Source: Leishmania infantum JPCM5
Lineage: Eukaryota; Euglenozoa; Kinetoplastea; Trypanosomatida; Trypanosomatidae
Assembly: GCF_000002875.2 (NCBI RefSeq)
Contig: NC_009410.2
Location: 124,001 to 188,000, forward strand
Length of the DNA stretch: 64,000 nt
Reading direction: 5' to 3'
Each line of letters opens with the position of its first letter. The stretch's first letter is position 1. A model generated the notes under the pieces. It did not search any database and had not been told where the DNA came from. It saw nothing but the letters and a program-made list of their open reading frames with translations. Shown piece by piece: positions 51,401 to 60,893 of this stretch. A program made the translations under genes and the position numbers.

Positions 51401-52837
51401 ATTATTGGGCGCCGGAAACTGAGAGAGCACCTTCTTGCGCAGCATGGCGTTGCAAGGATCTGTCAGCAGCTCTACACGCGCCTGCACGCCGTGATCCATC
51501 GCCATGGACACGCGGGGGCACACCCATAGCGCATCGGGGGCCGGCACCAGCTCGCCACGGGCGTTGTGCGGTTGATAACGCCGCAGCGGAATGTACTGGA
51601 ACCGCTCTAGTATCATCGGCTCCGGTAATGGTAACGTGTGCGACAGCTGCAGCGTGGCGTAGTCGCACGTGGGGAACTCGTGGAAGAAGTACGGCAGGAG
51701 CCGATACGCACTGTGGTCGAAATCGCGGTTGAAGTACAGAAAGAAGATGCTGAAGGTGCACGAGAGCCCGTTGTCGGGCTGGGCATCATTCCCTGATGCG
51801 TCCGCGCTCACACGCTTCAGCCGGTCGAGGGCATCCGTGTTGTACAGCCGGGCTGTGTGCTGCTGCTCCTCCATTGTCAACTGGCGCAGGCACGCGACAC
51901 CGACAACCTCATGCGTTACACTGTTCTCGGCGACGACGACCTTATTGTGCGTGTCCTGATCCTGTAGAATCTCCTCCAGGAAGAAGTCCTGCGGCAGCTG
52001 CGTGATGACTCCTGGCCCACCAGCAATGAGCAACGTCACGACGTCGTCGTAGTCCTCCACTCTGCCTTGACGTATCGCAAGCGGGGGGAGCACCGTGGCG
52101 CGGGAGAGGTGCAGAAGCTTCCGCGTTGACGCATGATGGGCCGATGACGAAGCCACAGGGAGCACGCCAGCTACCTTGGCCGATAGCGGCGCTATGCCGG
52201 CTACCGACTCCAGGCTCGGAAAGTCAGAGCCGAGGAACATAAAGATATGCTCGATGCCGCTCAGCGTGCCCAAAGCGGCGCGCAGCAGGCTCATCGCCAT
52301 CTCCTCCGACGTAAAGGACTTGTGTTGCGAGGCTGCCACAACAGATGTGTCGGTGGCCGAGATGGCAGTGGTCGCCGAACTCGCCTCGACAAGGGTGTCA
52401 CTCGGCGGAGCAATAAGCATGCGCAGCCACAGGCTGTTCTCCAGCGTCGCCCCCTTTACGGCGCCATGCATGTTCTCGGCTAAAGCCATCAACTGCTCCA
52501 TCTCGAGCATCTTCTCGTCTGCGTCGCCGTTGCTCGCGGTGCCGTACCGGTGGCTCACGCCCTGTACCTCGTCGCTGAGCGCAATGAATCCGACGACAGC
52601 CTCCTCGGCCTGAGCACCATTTGCCGTCGCGGCAGTGTCACGCACCGCCGTCACACAGAGGTACGCAGTTTGAATGAGGGTGGCAAAGTCGCTTGTGCTG
52701 TGGATGCGAAACACAGCCGGTGTGGGGATGCCGTCTTGCACGGCGTCGCCTAGCTGTAGGAGCCCCGCCAACTGCACCGCATCCTTAGACTGGCTGCGGC
52801 GGAACTGCACCCCCGGCAGAGACCCTTTCAGCGCCAT
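48464..52837 (-). CDS. CFAP61: CFAP61 (flagellar calmodulin- and spoke-associated complex subunit)
   Basis: Protein of 1457 residues from ATG 52837. The N-terminal about 700 residues carry acetyltransferase-like (GNAT) folds, as in CFAP61, including TVLPPLAIRQGRVEDYDDVV and the downstream CDYATLQLSHTLPLPEPMIL block. A Rossmann-type dinucleotide-binding motif VVIVGASATALCMLYELL follows near residue 772-790, then QLLLATGRQYIVPPS, the ATG motif of pyridine nucleotide-disulfide oxidoreductases. A second one lies in NIVVYGSGLDAIATLSTM. This GNAT plus oxidoreductase-like fusion is specific to CFAP61, which sits at the base of radial spoke 3 in 9+2 axonemes. No redox-active CxxC was noticed, so the fold is probably structural. 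Intact, so this organism keeps motile-flagellum machinery. Confidence 0.88.
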   Translation of the reverse strand: MALKGSLPGVQFRRSQSKDAVQLAGLLQLGDAVQDGIPTPAVFRIHSTSDFATLIQTAYLCVTAVRDTAATANGAQAEEAVVGFIALSDEVQGVSHRYGTASNGDADEKMLEMEQLMALAENMHGAVKGATLENSLWLRMLIAPPSDTLVEASSATTAISATDTSVVAASQHKSFTSEEMAMSLLRAALGTLSGIEHIFMFLGSDFPSLESVAGIAPLSAKVAGVLPVASSSAHHASTRKLLHLSRATVLPPLAIRQGRVEDYDDVVTLLIAGGPGVITQLPQDFFLEEILQDQDTHNKVVVAENSVTHEVVGVACLRQLTMEEQQHTARLYNTDALDRLKRVSADASGNDAQPDNGLSCTFSIFFLYFNRDFDHSAYRLLPYFFHEFPTCDYATLQLSHTLPLPEPMILERFQYIPLRRYQPHNARGELVPAPDALWVCPRVSMAMDHGVQARVELLTDPCNAMLRKKVLSQFPAPNNTSASTFASRNGRPAGSGARAALHHQESRSGASGALPGFPGISVELLAALQDDLDASVPTASQGGDSESGVVTQNRSVFALTWGEHSAGGTAGVLSSAAVVGVISVQALSVAEMYALRANYDLDRFLAFNAAQGFNYAATDISLSAEEGPLRYRSLELPGIVVRFVYIRPVFRQHLKFFLREVLRQTQTEVMLLLTSTSAELYQTAVASFTFAPPRRVVEVAAERKRRDLNLFMSTAGNIAELPEVNDVTPTVTQNTAAAAGKEETTRTGLELSSLFFTTRRFLGDERVRVHPRVVIVGASATALCMLYELLSVPYLDYLSITVVSTDGMPLHPNQRPMRQWRVDGMELLEREYMRLHLGEGMKQASSLSFGANTIRVVQGTLIDIDTTMKFVQLENSVYEPYDQLLLATGRQYIVPPSIRALQQQEAHGARGGITALSNEVSEARLRQTLAELSQSVSGSIANIVVYGSGLDAIATLSTMVSMGFPAQRLVLCRPNTEQTPFTDATCGQATMALLRALGVTVLDGYGVSRLEFDEETLTSVLLASLSYERKAGDAVELPCALIVCLEEKEIDRSVLTALAKRSIVFDGRVIVGSAYETSRPDVLAAGPVAMFTRRYGATEAFEAFNPRDVGRDVARVLLARLGVKEFQVLPATANHPQKDPAGHTSADNSSLLSVMHNQMLDSSVVIGAPSSMLEGATQEHSKRVPILPSYTSPVSRRVRLPCGYQYVSTVRGSAAFEAKECIPLQFSSTDMLSVPLDDVQPLRGSSAGRVAAASSSREMMTLYVHARYRTIDGVVYFGNGTPEVHNYRSLIGMPESLFHLQYRYSEAISKRDSTGSGSSPSIAALGGSGATTTPAGVLTVPLRNQQFDLISYLRLPTLKPLLTDRFARFFSQLQRDVQTAEEVVAVRERVLAAQQAAGTLTPDDAASRVAELTDAKAFRYKVQLALLKYMHESKDTRPQDMYLPSIERQMAGKRVVV

Positions 52838-54426
52838 GTTGGCCGAGGACGGCGGAGAGAAGGGACGGAGGCGTTGTGCCCTTGAGCAGCAAGGCGGCAC
52901 AAAACGGGGCCAAGGGAGATACGAGGAATGGGACGCAAAGACGTGTAGAACGACGGCGGGACTGTCGCGCCACCCTGTCTCCGCCAACGTCTCCCGATAG
53001 AGAAGTGTGTTTGCGTGTGTGTGCACAGGTGCGGTATGTGGTGGCGGGCCGCCCTATGACTGTCTGTCGCCAGCGCGCATGCAGGCACGCACACAACTTC
53101 ATGCACGGACGGCTTCGGAGTCAAAACACACCGCGACGCACGTTTGCGGCAGAGGAAGGGATAGAAGCAAGGGCAGGGCAGCGACGAACGGGATGGAGAC
53201 ACACAGAGAGCGATGGGAGGGCGGGCAACGTCGTCACTCTAACAGTGGGGATGATGGTGGTCGCGAAAAACTCAAGCAAGAAAAAGTTGGAGGCGGAGAG
53301 CGGATATGCGGAAGGTGGAAGAAGGCGGGGGAGATCAGATGCACAAACCTTAGACACGAACGAGAGACCTTTCTCGACACCTGGAGTTCAAAGGAGGTCT
53401 GCTGCCCATACGCTTCCATACACGCATGCGAACGCGTGTGCCGCCCGTCTTGTGAGCGAGGGAACGGAGCGGAAGAGAAAGCATGTGCGCATGCGCATGC
53501 TCGTCTGGCACTGCAGCCGCGCCAGGGGAAGGAGCAAGGAGGTCCCGAGAGGACGGCCCACACTCAATAACAGACACTAGTGCAAGAGAAAAAGAGCTTC
53601 ACTTGGGCACAGAGCCTACGAGAGACACGCCGGGGACTCTCCCCTCCCCCATCGTTCAACACTGGCGCTGCGGTTTCCGTATGTGTGCTGTCTGGTGTGT
53701 GTGTCTGTGTGTAGATCTCGATGTGGGGCTCATGTGTGCTTTCCCTGGGCTTTGCATGTACTTCGTTTTTTTTTTTGCGATCTCTTTGCCGGTTCGCTGC
53801 TCTACCATCGTTTGGCTCGTCCTCCGGGCACGGCGCTGTGACTCAGTCCGGTGATCCCTCCTCCCCCGCACCCGCCTACCGTCACTGCTACCCCACCCCC
53901 ACCCCCGCGACACACACACACACGCGCACAGCACATAAGTGCAAATAGAGGGAAAATGAGAATGGCGAAAGAGTGTCACGTATTCGGCCCCGCTAACTCC
54001 GTCCTCATCATCCGTCAGCATCACTGCGTCTGTTATTCCTCCTAGCACACGCAAACACGCGTGGAAGAGAGTCTGAACCGTTGATGCAAGCCCATATGAT
54101 GAAGAGAGGCGAATAAAGAGAAGAGCGAGAATGCAGCACCGCTAGAAGTGGGAAGGCGGAGCAGCGGTGAACCGAGAAACGGCGACGGTGGTGTTTTGGT
54201 TGTGGCGTCGTACATGAGCGCCGACCCGCCCAGCGAGCTAGAGAGAGAGACAAGAGGAGGGCCAAAAAAGACAAAAGGAGGGAAAGGCACAGGCGCCTGT
54301 ACGCACAGGTGAACACAAACACGCTCACACACACACACAAATTTTTCAGGTCTAGCGGCGCCCACCCGCACTCTCACTCCCTCTCTCCCAGCCCACGTTG
54401 GCGGCCATTCACCACTTCTGCTTGGT
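52838..54426. other. Intergenic region
   Basis: 1.6 kb with the CFAP61 5' UTR and the PDI mRNA 3' UTR. A T run (about 53767-53776) and a (CA)n near 53910-53925 and 54328-54340 are visible. No gene seen. Confidence 0.5.
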
Positions 54427-55560
54427 CTACTTCATGTGCTTCTGGATCGAGGTCAGAATATTCAGGCGCATCACCATGTTATCACGGCGATCGCCCGCCA
54501 CAGGGCCTCCGAGGGTGCGCTTGAGGCGAGCCGATTCACTCTCCACGTACGCGGGGCCCTTCGCCGCAATGCGTTCCGCTGCCTTGATGTAGTACGCGGC
54601 GTCCTCGCTCTCAGTCAGCGTGGAAGCGACCGCCTTCACCGCCTCTACTGCTGCCTTGGAGCTCTCGCCGGAGCTCGTCGCCACACGCGCGACCGCCTCC
54701 GCGAGCTCTGCGATGACGCCGTACTCCCATGAGAGGTCTCCGTTAGCGAGGCGGTGCTTGCCGGCGTTCTCGTTCACGAAGGTGAGGAAGTCCTCCAGGT
54801 TGCGGCCATTCTTGTACTCGACCGGCTTCTCATCGGCGCCTTTGGGAAAGAAGTACAGCGTCGGAAAGCCGGAAACAGCGTACTCGGTTGCAATTTTCCG
54901 GTTGGCGGCATCGTCAGCGTTGATGCGGGCGATCACAACATCCTTATCGTTTGAGAACACCTTGGCAAGCTTGTTGTAAATCGGCTTCAGCGCCTTGCAG
55001 TGGCCGCACCACGGGGCGTAGAACATAACGAGCACCGCCTTCGACGGGTCCTTGACGACTGCATCAAAATTCGTGTGCACCAGCTCCATCGCAAACTGTG
55101 GCTCATTCGGGATGGTCAGCCTCAGGCCCGCCACCGCACTCGAGAGGTACTTGGCAAAGTCCTCGGCCGTGCGGCCGCCCTTGTACTTCTCCGGCTCCAA
55201 TGAGCCAGAAGCGAAGTACAGAATTGTCGGGAACCCCGTGACGCCGAAGCGCTTGCCGAGGTCGCTGTCCTCTGTGGCGTCCACCTTGCCAATTAACAGC
55301 AGGTCCTTAGCGTTCGTGCTCGCTTCGTAGGCCGCGCCCAGAGCCGCGTACTCGGGGGCCATGCTCTTGCAGTGGCCACACCACGGCGCGTAAAACTCCA
55401 CCAATGCCGCCTTGTCCTTGCCCACGAGCTGGTCGAAGTTGTCCTTACTCATCTGCACGATACCCGGCATCACAGCACCCGGGTCTTCGCTGCTGCACGA
55501 CCCCGCGAGCACGAAGACCACGAGCGCGAGCGCCAGCACAACACTAAGCCGGCGATTCAT
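54427..55560 (-). CDS. PDI: Protein disulfide isomerase, two CGHC domains plus ERp29-like D domain
   Basis: Protein of 377 residues. A signal peptide covers residues 1 to about 22 (LSVVLALALVVFVLAGSC). Two thioredoxin domains each hold a WCGHC active site, at 61-64 and 185-188, with the cis-proline loops GFPTILYF and GFPTLYFF. The last about 100 residues are helical (FLTFVNENAGKHRLANGDL then many Ala/Lys), matching the D domain of plant PDI-D/ERp38. It forms and isomerises disulfides in the ER. There is no KDEL-type tail (the end is SIQKHMK), so retention must use another signal. The ATG at 55560 is directly in front of the signal peptide. Consistent in order with L. major chr26 PDI as I recall it. 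Confidence 0.95.
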   Translation of the reverse strand: MNRRLSVVLALALVVFVLAGSCSSEDPGAVMPGIVQMSKDNFDQLVGKDKAALVEFYAPWCGHCKSMAPEYAALGAAYEASTNAKDLLLIGKVDATEDSDLGKRFGVTGFPTILYFASGSLEPEKYKGGRTAEDFAKYLSSAVAGLRLTIPNEPQFAMELVHTNFDAVVKDPSKAVLVMFYAPWCGHCKALKPIYNKLAKVFSNDKDVVIARINADDAANRKIATEYAVSGFPTLYFFPKGADEKPVEYKNGRNLEDFLTFVNENAGKHRLANGDLSWEYGVIAELAEAVARVATSSGESSKAAVEAVKAVASTLTESEDAAYYIKAAERIAAKGPAYVESESARLKRTLGGPVAGDRRDNMVMRLNILTSIQKHMK

Positions 55561-56358
55561 GGTGAGCGCGAGAGGTGGACGGAGAAGACGGAGAAAGGAT
55601 GAGGCGCTTGCTTATTTTTCTTTTATCCTTTTCGACGTCTGCTCCGACGGCGGGCGAGAGAGGTCACCGAAGGGAGGAAGGAAGAAGTCGTGAGTGATAC
55701 TAGCAAAAACGTGCAGCTTGTCGGAACGGCGTGCCTACACGCGCACGTGTGAACGTGTTGACGTGCGTGTCTGTATAGGGAGATGGGGGCGAAAAGAGCG
55801 TTCGCGGCAGCAGAGGAGGGTAGGGGACGGTATCTGGTGCGGTCGTCGGAGGCAAACATGTGCATGGGCGATGTATGCAAGAGGGCGAGGAGGAAAGGAG
55901 GGACGAGAACACGCACACGTGAAGAGCGGAGAGAGAGAGTGGCACGTAAGAAATGAGCCCAACACGCGTCATCTCGTTTCTTGCGTGAATCACGAGGCCC
56001 CTTCACCAGGCCGCCTGCGTGAAGGGCATGTGTGGGTTTCGTGCATGTTCGCGCATCTCACAGAAACCACTTGATGGTCTATGGCACATCGAGGAAAATG
56101 GAGCACGCAAGGAGCGGCACAGAAAAAGACGTGTGCGCTGGAAACACAGCCGGTGGTGTGGGGTGGTGACTCTTCACATTGTGTCTGGCACTTCAGCATA
56201 GCAGCGGTGGCGGCGAAAGTGGGGCAACGGCAGTGAGGGAGGGCGCGCACAGCGAGAAAGCGGGGAGAGGGAGGCGAACAGCACGAGAAACAGGCGGCAG
56301 AGCAACGCCGTCGAAAGCGAGGTGTAGAAGCTGTCATAGACACTTATGCACACACAAC
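55561..56358. other. Intergenic region
   Basis: PDI 5' UTR with purine-rich tracts (about 55660-55690 on the plus strand) and the 3' UTR of the broken thioredoxin-like gene. No gene seen. Confidence 0.5.
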
Positions 56359-57006
56359 CTAGCCGTCCACTTTTACCCGCACTGCGCGCCATACACGCAT
56401 GCCTCTGCCCCTCTCTGCCAGGTCCCCCTGCCCACGCAACCCACCCCTCGCGCGACCCCTCCAACCTTCTCTGTCGCCCCTTCCCCTCAGTCTATTCCGT
56501 AACAGCGTACTCCTTCTTCGCCATCTCTCACGCTCGACAAAGTCCAAGAGCTGATTGAAGTTCCGATTCCCAGTGAACTCGACGCCGGCGTGCTTGTTTG
56601 GTGGCACCATAATGACCGTCGGGTAGCCACTGACTTTGTACCGTCGCTGTATGCGCGCCTCATTCGGCGCGTTCACCTTCCCCACCACAAGCCTCTGCTG
56701 CATCTCAGGGCGGATCCGAACGTACTTGCCCAACTCATCGTACGGGGGGGGGGGGGGGCAAATTTGCGGCAGTACCCGCACCAGTCCGAGTAGAACTCGA
56801 GCAGCGCAAACCGATCGTGGCCTACAAGGTCGAAGTAGCTCTCTGGGTTCGCCTCCTCGACGCCCTCCATCTCGCGGGACGGGTTGTTGCCGTCAAAGCT
56901 GGCGTCTCGCCTCGAGCAGCGGCGTGGCGATGAGAGCGGCACTGATGAGCGTGGCAGCGAAGATCAGCGCAAGACGCGCGAAGGCGAGCGCCTTTCGAGA
57001 CGGCAT
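56359..57006 (-). pseudogene. Broken ER thioredoxin/PDI-like gene with a 15-C homopolymer
   Basis: Reads as one secreted thioredoxin-fold protein over three segments. From ATG 57006 a signal peptide (ALAFARLALIFAATLISAAL) ends in a frame that stops at RRQL. About 56,900 the frame changes to one reading DASFDGNNPSREMEGVEEAN and LLEFYSDWCGYCRKFA, with a CGYC active site. At 56744-56758 the coding strand has 15 C in a row, after which the next frame (the first one again) reads YDELGKYVRIRPEMQQRLVV, SGYPTVIMVPP with the cis-proline, and FNQLLDFVERE. A count of 13 or 16 C would keep the CGYC part and the tail in frame. The two frame changes cancel in sum. It may be a real pseudogene or sequencing error; the C-terminal boundary is approximate. 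Confidence 0.72.
56744..56758. repeat. 15-base G homopolymer (C on coding strand) inside a coding region
   Basis: Fifteen uninterrupted G on the plus strand between the CGYC helix and the YDELGKY strand of the thioredoxin-like gene, where most thioredoxins have one or two codons between Ala-Pro and Tyr. Confidence 0.95.
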
Positions 57007-58176
57007 GGAAAAGACCGCCGTGGTTGAGAGTCGAATTGGTTAGGAGGCGGAATGTGTGTGTGTGTGTGTGTGTGTGTGCTGGTGTGTAAGAGAGAAGAGC
57101 AACGATGAAGAGTCGCGCGGGAAGGTGGTGCGTGCTGCTGTACAAACGCGTCCCACTCCTCTCTGTGTGTAGGACAGGTTGTCAACGCACACGAAGAGGG
57201 GGTCGAGGTGCCGACCAGGCTGCTCTGTGATAGTTGTTTGATGATTGGGGGAGAAAAAGAGCGGAAAAGAAAAGCCGTTTTCCGTCCACGTCCTCTTGCG
57301 CAGGCGGTCCCTCGCTTCTCCTCGCCCACTTACGCGTGTGAGGGGGAGGAGGGGATATGCGATGAAGAGACGCAGCTACACACGTCGCGCTTTCTTTCCT
57401 CGTGTCAGGCCGTGCCCTGCGCACGCGCGCACGCACACGCATCGCTTCTTCCAGCTTTCACGAGAGTCGCGCCATGACACGGCGTGCGCATCCTGTGTGT
57501 GAGCCTCTTCCATCATGCTCCCCAGCTCCCACACCTCCGTCTTTCCCCTTCTACACGCAGGGACAACGAAAGCTTGACCCCGGCCAGCAGAGAGCGATAA
57601 AGACGGGAAGGGGGTGGAGCAAAGGCGGGGGAGCTGTTCGCGTGTACCCTCATGCGATCCGATTCTGGAAGCATACCGATGCTCCCTCCCTCCCCCACCC
57701 GCCCTGCCGCACCCCCAAATTCGGTTTACTGAGCGCTTTCACTTCTTGCTGAGGAATACGAGAGTTAATACAAACACGCTTGCGCAGCGACGGAGCGAAA
57801 CAAGGGATGTGAGTGCGAGCGCGAGCGCGACAAGCATGCCGAGCTGCAGATATGCACACACACACACGCAGAGAGATGAAGGGGGCACAGAGGAGAGAGA
57901 CAGAGCGCACAGGACAGAGCACCACTGCGACTCTCAGAGAGAAAGGAGGAGACGCCCCTGCAGCCAAGCACAAGCGCGCACGCACGCAGACTTATGCAGC
58001 ACAGACGCACGCAGTGCATCCATCCAGCACGAGAAGTGGGGCGAAAGATCAACACGGCCTCACGTCGACGAGCCGTCATACTGAGCACGCAACTCGCACC
58101 CCACTCACCTCACACGACGGCTAAACAACTAGAGAGCAGGCGGTAGGATCTCTCTCGCGTATCCTTTCTAGTGCCT
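57007..58176. other. Intergenic region
   Basis: Contains a (TG)n at 57053-57079 very close to the start of the thioredoxin-like gene, and the EMC7 3' UTR. No gene seen. Confidence 0.5.
57053..57079. repeat. (TG)n microsatellite
   Basis: About thirteen pure TG units, in the probable 5' UTR of the broken thioredoxin-like gene. Confidence 0.9.
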
Positions 58177-58854
58177 CTACTTGGTGATGGTTGGTAGCTT
58201 GGCACCCGTCTTGTCAGTCGACACGCTTTTCACCAACTTCTTCTGCCACTCGCGCGTCATCTTCTGCGACTCACGAATCTCCTCCTCAGGAAACAGCTTC
58301 ATGAGACCCATCAGCGAGACCGAGACGAGCAACATAATCACCATGGGGCTTTTTAAAAGGCTCACGATATCCATCTGCTGGCGGGGAATGTAGTAGTTGT
58401 GGTACCCAGAGAAGGGGATCACCGCAGGGCTCTCCTCGTCGAGACCGCTGCCCTCGAGGTGGCGCACGGGGTAGTCATTCGCCGAGGTGCGGATGAAGGT
58501 CTCTTTCTGGTCGTCGCCGGTGTCGCGGTACATAACCTCGACGCGCACGGTCGGGAACATGAAGTAGTGGTACTCCGCCTGCAAGATGTACGTGCCGTAC
58601 GGCAGCTTGTACACGCTGAAGGAGCCGTCGCGGGCGGTGGGTACGACAAACCGGTGCTGACCATTGTACAGCAGCACGCTCCCCGGCTGGATGTCGTTGA
58701 GAGCCTCGAAGCAGTCGGGGTGACGCAGGTAGGTTGGCGGCAAACGCAGCTGGCCGTAGTAGGTGACGGTGCCCTCTTCAGCAGACACCGATAACACGAC
58801 GAAGAGCACAAGCAGCAGCGCCGCCCCAAGTCCCAGACGCGTTAAACGGAGCAT
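58177..58854 (-). CDS. EMC7: ER membrane protein complex subunit 7 (EMC7)
   Basis: Protein of 225 residues, close to human EMC7 (242). A signal peptide at 1 to about 25 (LGLGAALLLVLFVVLSVSAE) is followed by a lumenal beta-sandwich of the carboxypeptidase-regulatory type (DGSFSVYKLPYGTYILQAEY, the DUF2012 hallmark). One transmembrane segment follows near residues 170-190, LLKSPMVIMLLVSVSLMGLM, with the EMC7-type 'NPMVIMM' pattern (here SPMVIML). The rest is a charged cytosolic tail of about 35 residues. EMC inserts tail-anchored and multi-pass proteins into the ER membrane. Its neighbours are PDI-like genes on one side and a SNARE on the other, all of the secretory pathway. The ATG is unambiguous. 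Confidence 0.87.
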   Translation of the reverse strand: MLRLTRLGLGAALLLVLFVVLSVSAEEGTVTYYGQLRLPPTYLRHPDCFEALNDIQPGSVLLYNGQHRFVVPTARDGSFSVYKLPYGTYILQAEYHYFMFPTVRVEVMYRDTGDDQKETFIRTSANDYPVRHLEGSGLDEESPAVIPFSGYHNYYIPRQQMDIVSLLKSPMVIMLLVSVSLMGLMKLFPEEEIRESQKMTREWQKKLVKSVSTDKTGAKLPTITK

Positions 58855-60140
58855 TGTGGGACGGTGAGAGGGGCAAGAAGACTGTCACGGTGAATCTCCC
58901 TCGGCACTCGAATCGGCAGCAGAGAAGAAGAGAAGGGGGAAGCAGGGCAGCTTCGTGTCAGGTGTGTGTATGTGTTCGTGCGTGCTCGTGCGACAAGGGA
59001 GAGAGCAGACGAAGAAGAGGAAATGTTCGTAGGAGAAGGGCGAGGGGTAACCAAAAAAGGGTGCACGTGCATGAGAGCAGCGGGCGAGACGCCCTCGATT
59101 AGAGATGCGACACAGCCGGGTGCGTCCATAAACCCAGAGGGGAAGAGAAACGTGCGGCCTGCATTTCGCAACTGCACTTAGCAAGGCGGCATGTCTGTGG
59201 GGCTCACCATTATTAGCTGTGCGTCCGTATGCCTTGTGGCTTGCCGCGTTAGGCTGGATGCGTTAGCCAACATGCGAAACAGCAACGCACTTCCATGGCC
59301 AGTGTCAGCAACGCTCCGCGCACACACATAGCGGCACGCAAACAGCCTTGCAGACGGTGGCGTTGCAACGCTCGGTTCCCCTTCGTTTTGTTCTCTGTTA
59401 GTGTTCGACGGGAAAGAAAGCAATGAACGCGAGCAGGGCCGTCAGACACAAAACGAGAGGCGTGCATGTGCGCAGTCCGGTAGCAGAAGTGCACCTCCGC
59501 GCACACACCCCCCCTCCGTCTCAGCACTTCGAAAGTGTCTTCCCCAACTCCATTCCCTCTTCCTAGCCCCTTCGCGCTCGTTCCTTTCTTCTGTCTTTCG
59601 CCCCATGTGAAGAGAGACGCGCACATCAACACACACGCGCACAACACACTCTCTTTCTCCGACTGGCGCTGCGCCCAGAATATGCTCAATGAGCACATGC
59701 CGTGTGCGCGTTTCTTTTCCGTTCGGAAGCATTGGAGAGAGGATGCGGCAGCCCACGTGGCTAGCGGGAGGGAGAGGGAAAGGGAGACATGCGGCGTGCT
59801 TCAACGATAGAGGGCCAAGACACAAACGTGAGCACGCACACAGGCACAAGCACAGAGCGGACAGCGCCAAAACTTCTGACAGAGGGAGAGAGAAAGATAC
59901 GCGCACAGTGAGAGGAAACAAGAAAATGGCAAGAAGGGTCAGCAAATGGGCATACAAGCACACACGCACACACACCGCTGGTGACGCATTCATTCCCCCC
60001 TCTTCCTTTGAGGAAGGACAGAGGGGGGTTACTCCGACCAAAACTCGCCTCCGTCTCGTTGACAAGAGCCATGACAGAAGTAACTACTCTGCTGCGCCCT
60101 GGCTTCCTTTCTTCCTCTCTGAGACCCCCTCCTCTGTGCA
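58855..60140. other. Intergenic region
   Basis: Holds the EMC7 5' UTR, with purine runs about 58920-59035, and the SNARE mRNA 3' UTR. No gene seen. Confidence 0.5.
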
Positions 60141-60893
60141 CTACCGAAGGACAAATAAAATCAAAATCACAAGGATGAGGAAGAGAACAGCAATGCAGAT
60201 CATCTTGCCTCTATCACTCGTAGAGTCAATCAGCTTGCTGACCTTCCTCATGGCCCCCTCCAGGCGCATCTGCACACGAGTCATACCGCGATCAATGTCG
60301 TCGAGGATGTGTTCTTGGGTGTTGAGCTCATCCTGAATGTTCACAGCGGTGTCCTTGACGCGATGGATGCCGCTCGACAGCCGATCCAGCGTCTGGTCGT
60401 CCTGCTGCATCATGCTTAGTTGAATATCATGCTCTTGACGAAGGAAGTCGCTGTTCTCGCGCACCCCGCCGTCACCGATGTCGCCGTCCTGAGCCATAAT
60501 GCGCTTGCGCTGCGCCGCCTTGACCTTTTCTGCGACCTGCTGGGCCTTCATCATGTCTCGCTCCCACCCGCGAATGCGCTCTGCGCGGCTCTGCAGCTCC
60601 TCTGCAGTGATCGCGAAGGACTCCGGGTGCTCCATGGCGGTGTCGAGGGCAAAGCGCATATCCTCCACGGCTTCGCTGCAGCCGCCCACAGCCTCCAGCA
60701 GTTCGTTTTCGGCGATCACGGTGGGCATAGCCGTGTCGCGGAAGCGCTGCATCTGCGCGTTCAAGTCCGCCAGCATGCCGCCTACCTGCTTCTCCATCTG
60801 CGGCCACGGATCCTCGCGGGTGCTACCGGCCGCTGTCGCCGTCACCGTGGGGGGCACGGCGGCCCCACCCTGTGAGTGACTCGCGGGGTTCAT
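60141..60893 (-). CDS. Qc-SNARE, syntaxin-6/Tlg1-like
   Basis: Protein of 250 residues from ATG 60893. The N-terminal part (about 30-130) is a helical bundle of the syntaxin-6 type (LLEAVGGCSEAVEDMRFALD). The SNARE motif lies at about 165-225: MQQDDQTLDRLSSGIHRVKD then a zero-layer Gln at 193 (NTQEH) and MTRVQMRLEGAMRKVSKL. The single C-terminal anchor is at 231-249 (ICIAVLFLILVILILFVL) with one Arg after it. The 'QDEQL.....I' start and the 'SDR' before the anchor are typical of syntaxin 6/8/10. It should act in trans-Golgi to endosome fusion. An upstream extension to 60920 begins with GTG and was not used. Confidence 0.88.
   Translation of the reverse strand: MNPASHSQGGAAVPPTVTATAAGSTREDPWPQMEKQVGGMLADLNAQMQRFRDTAMPTVIAENELLEAVGGCSEAVEDMRFALDTAMEHPESFAITAEELQSRAERIRGWERDMMKAQQVAEKVKAAQRKRIMAQDGDIGDGGVRENSDFLRQEHDIQLSMMQQDDQTLDRLSSGIHRVKDTAVNIQDELNTQEHILDDIDRGMTRVQMRLEGAMRKVSKLIDSTSDRGKMICIAVLFLILVILILFVLR

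Noticed and set aside
48464..52837. CFAP61 as an active oxidoreductase of metabolism
   Set aside because: The dinucleotide-binding motifs are present, but no redox CxxC was found and the fused N-terminal half matches the axonemal protein, not a metabolic enzyme.
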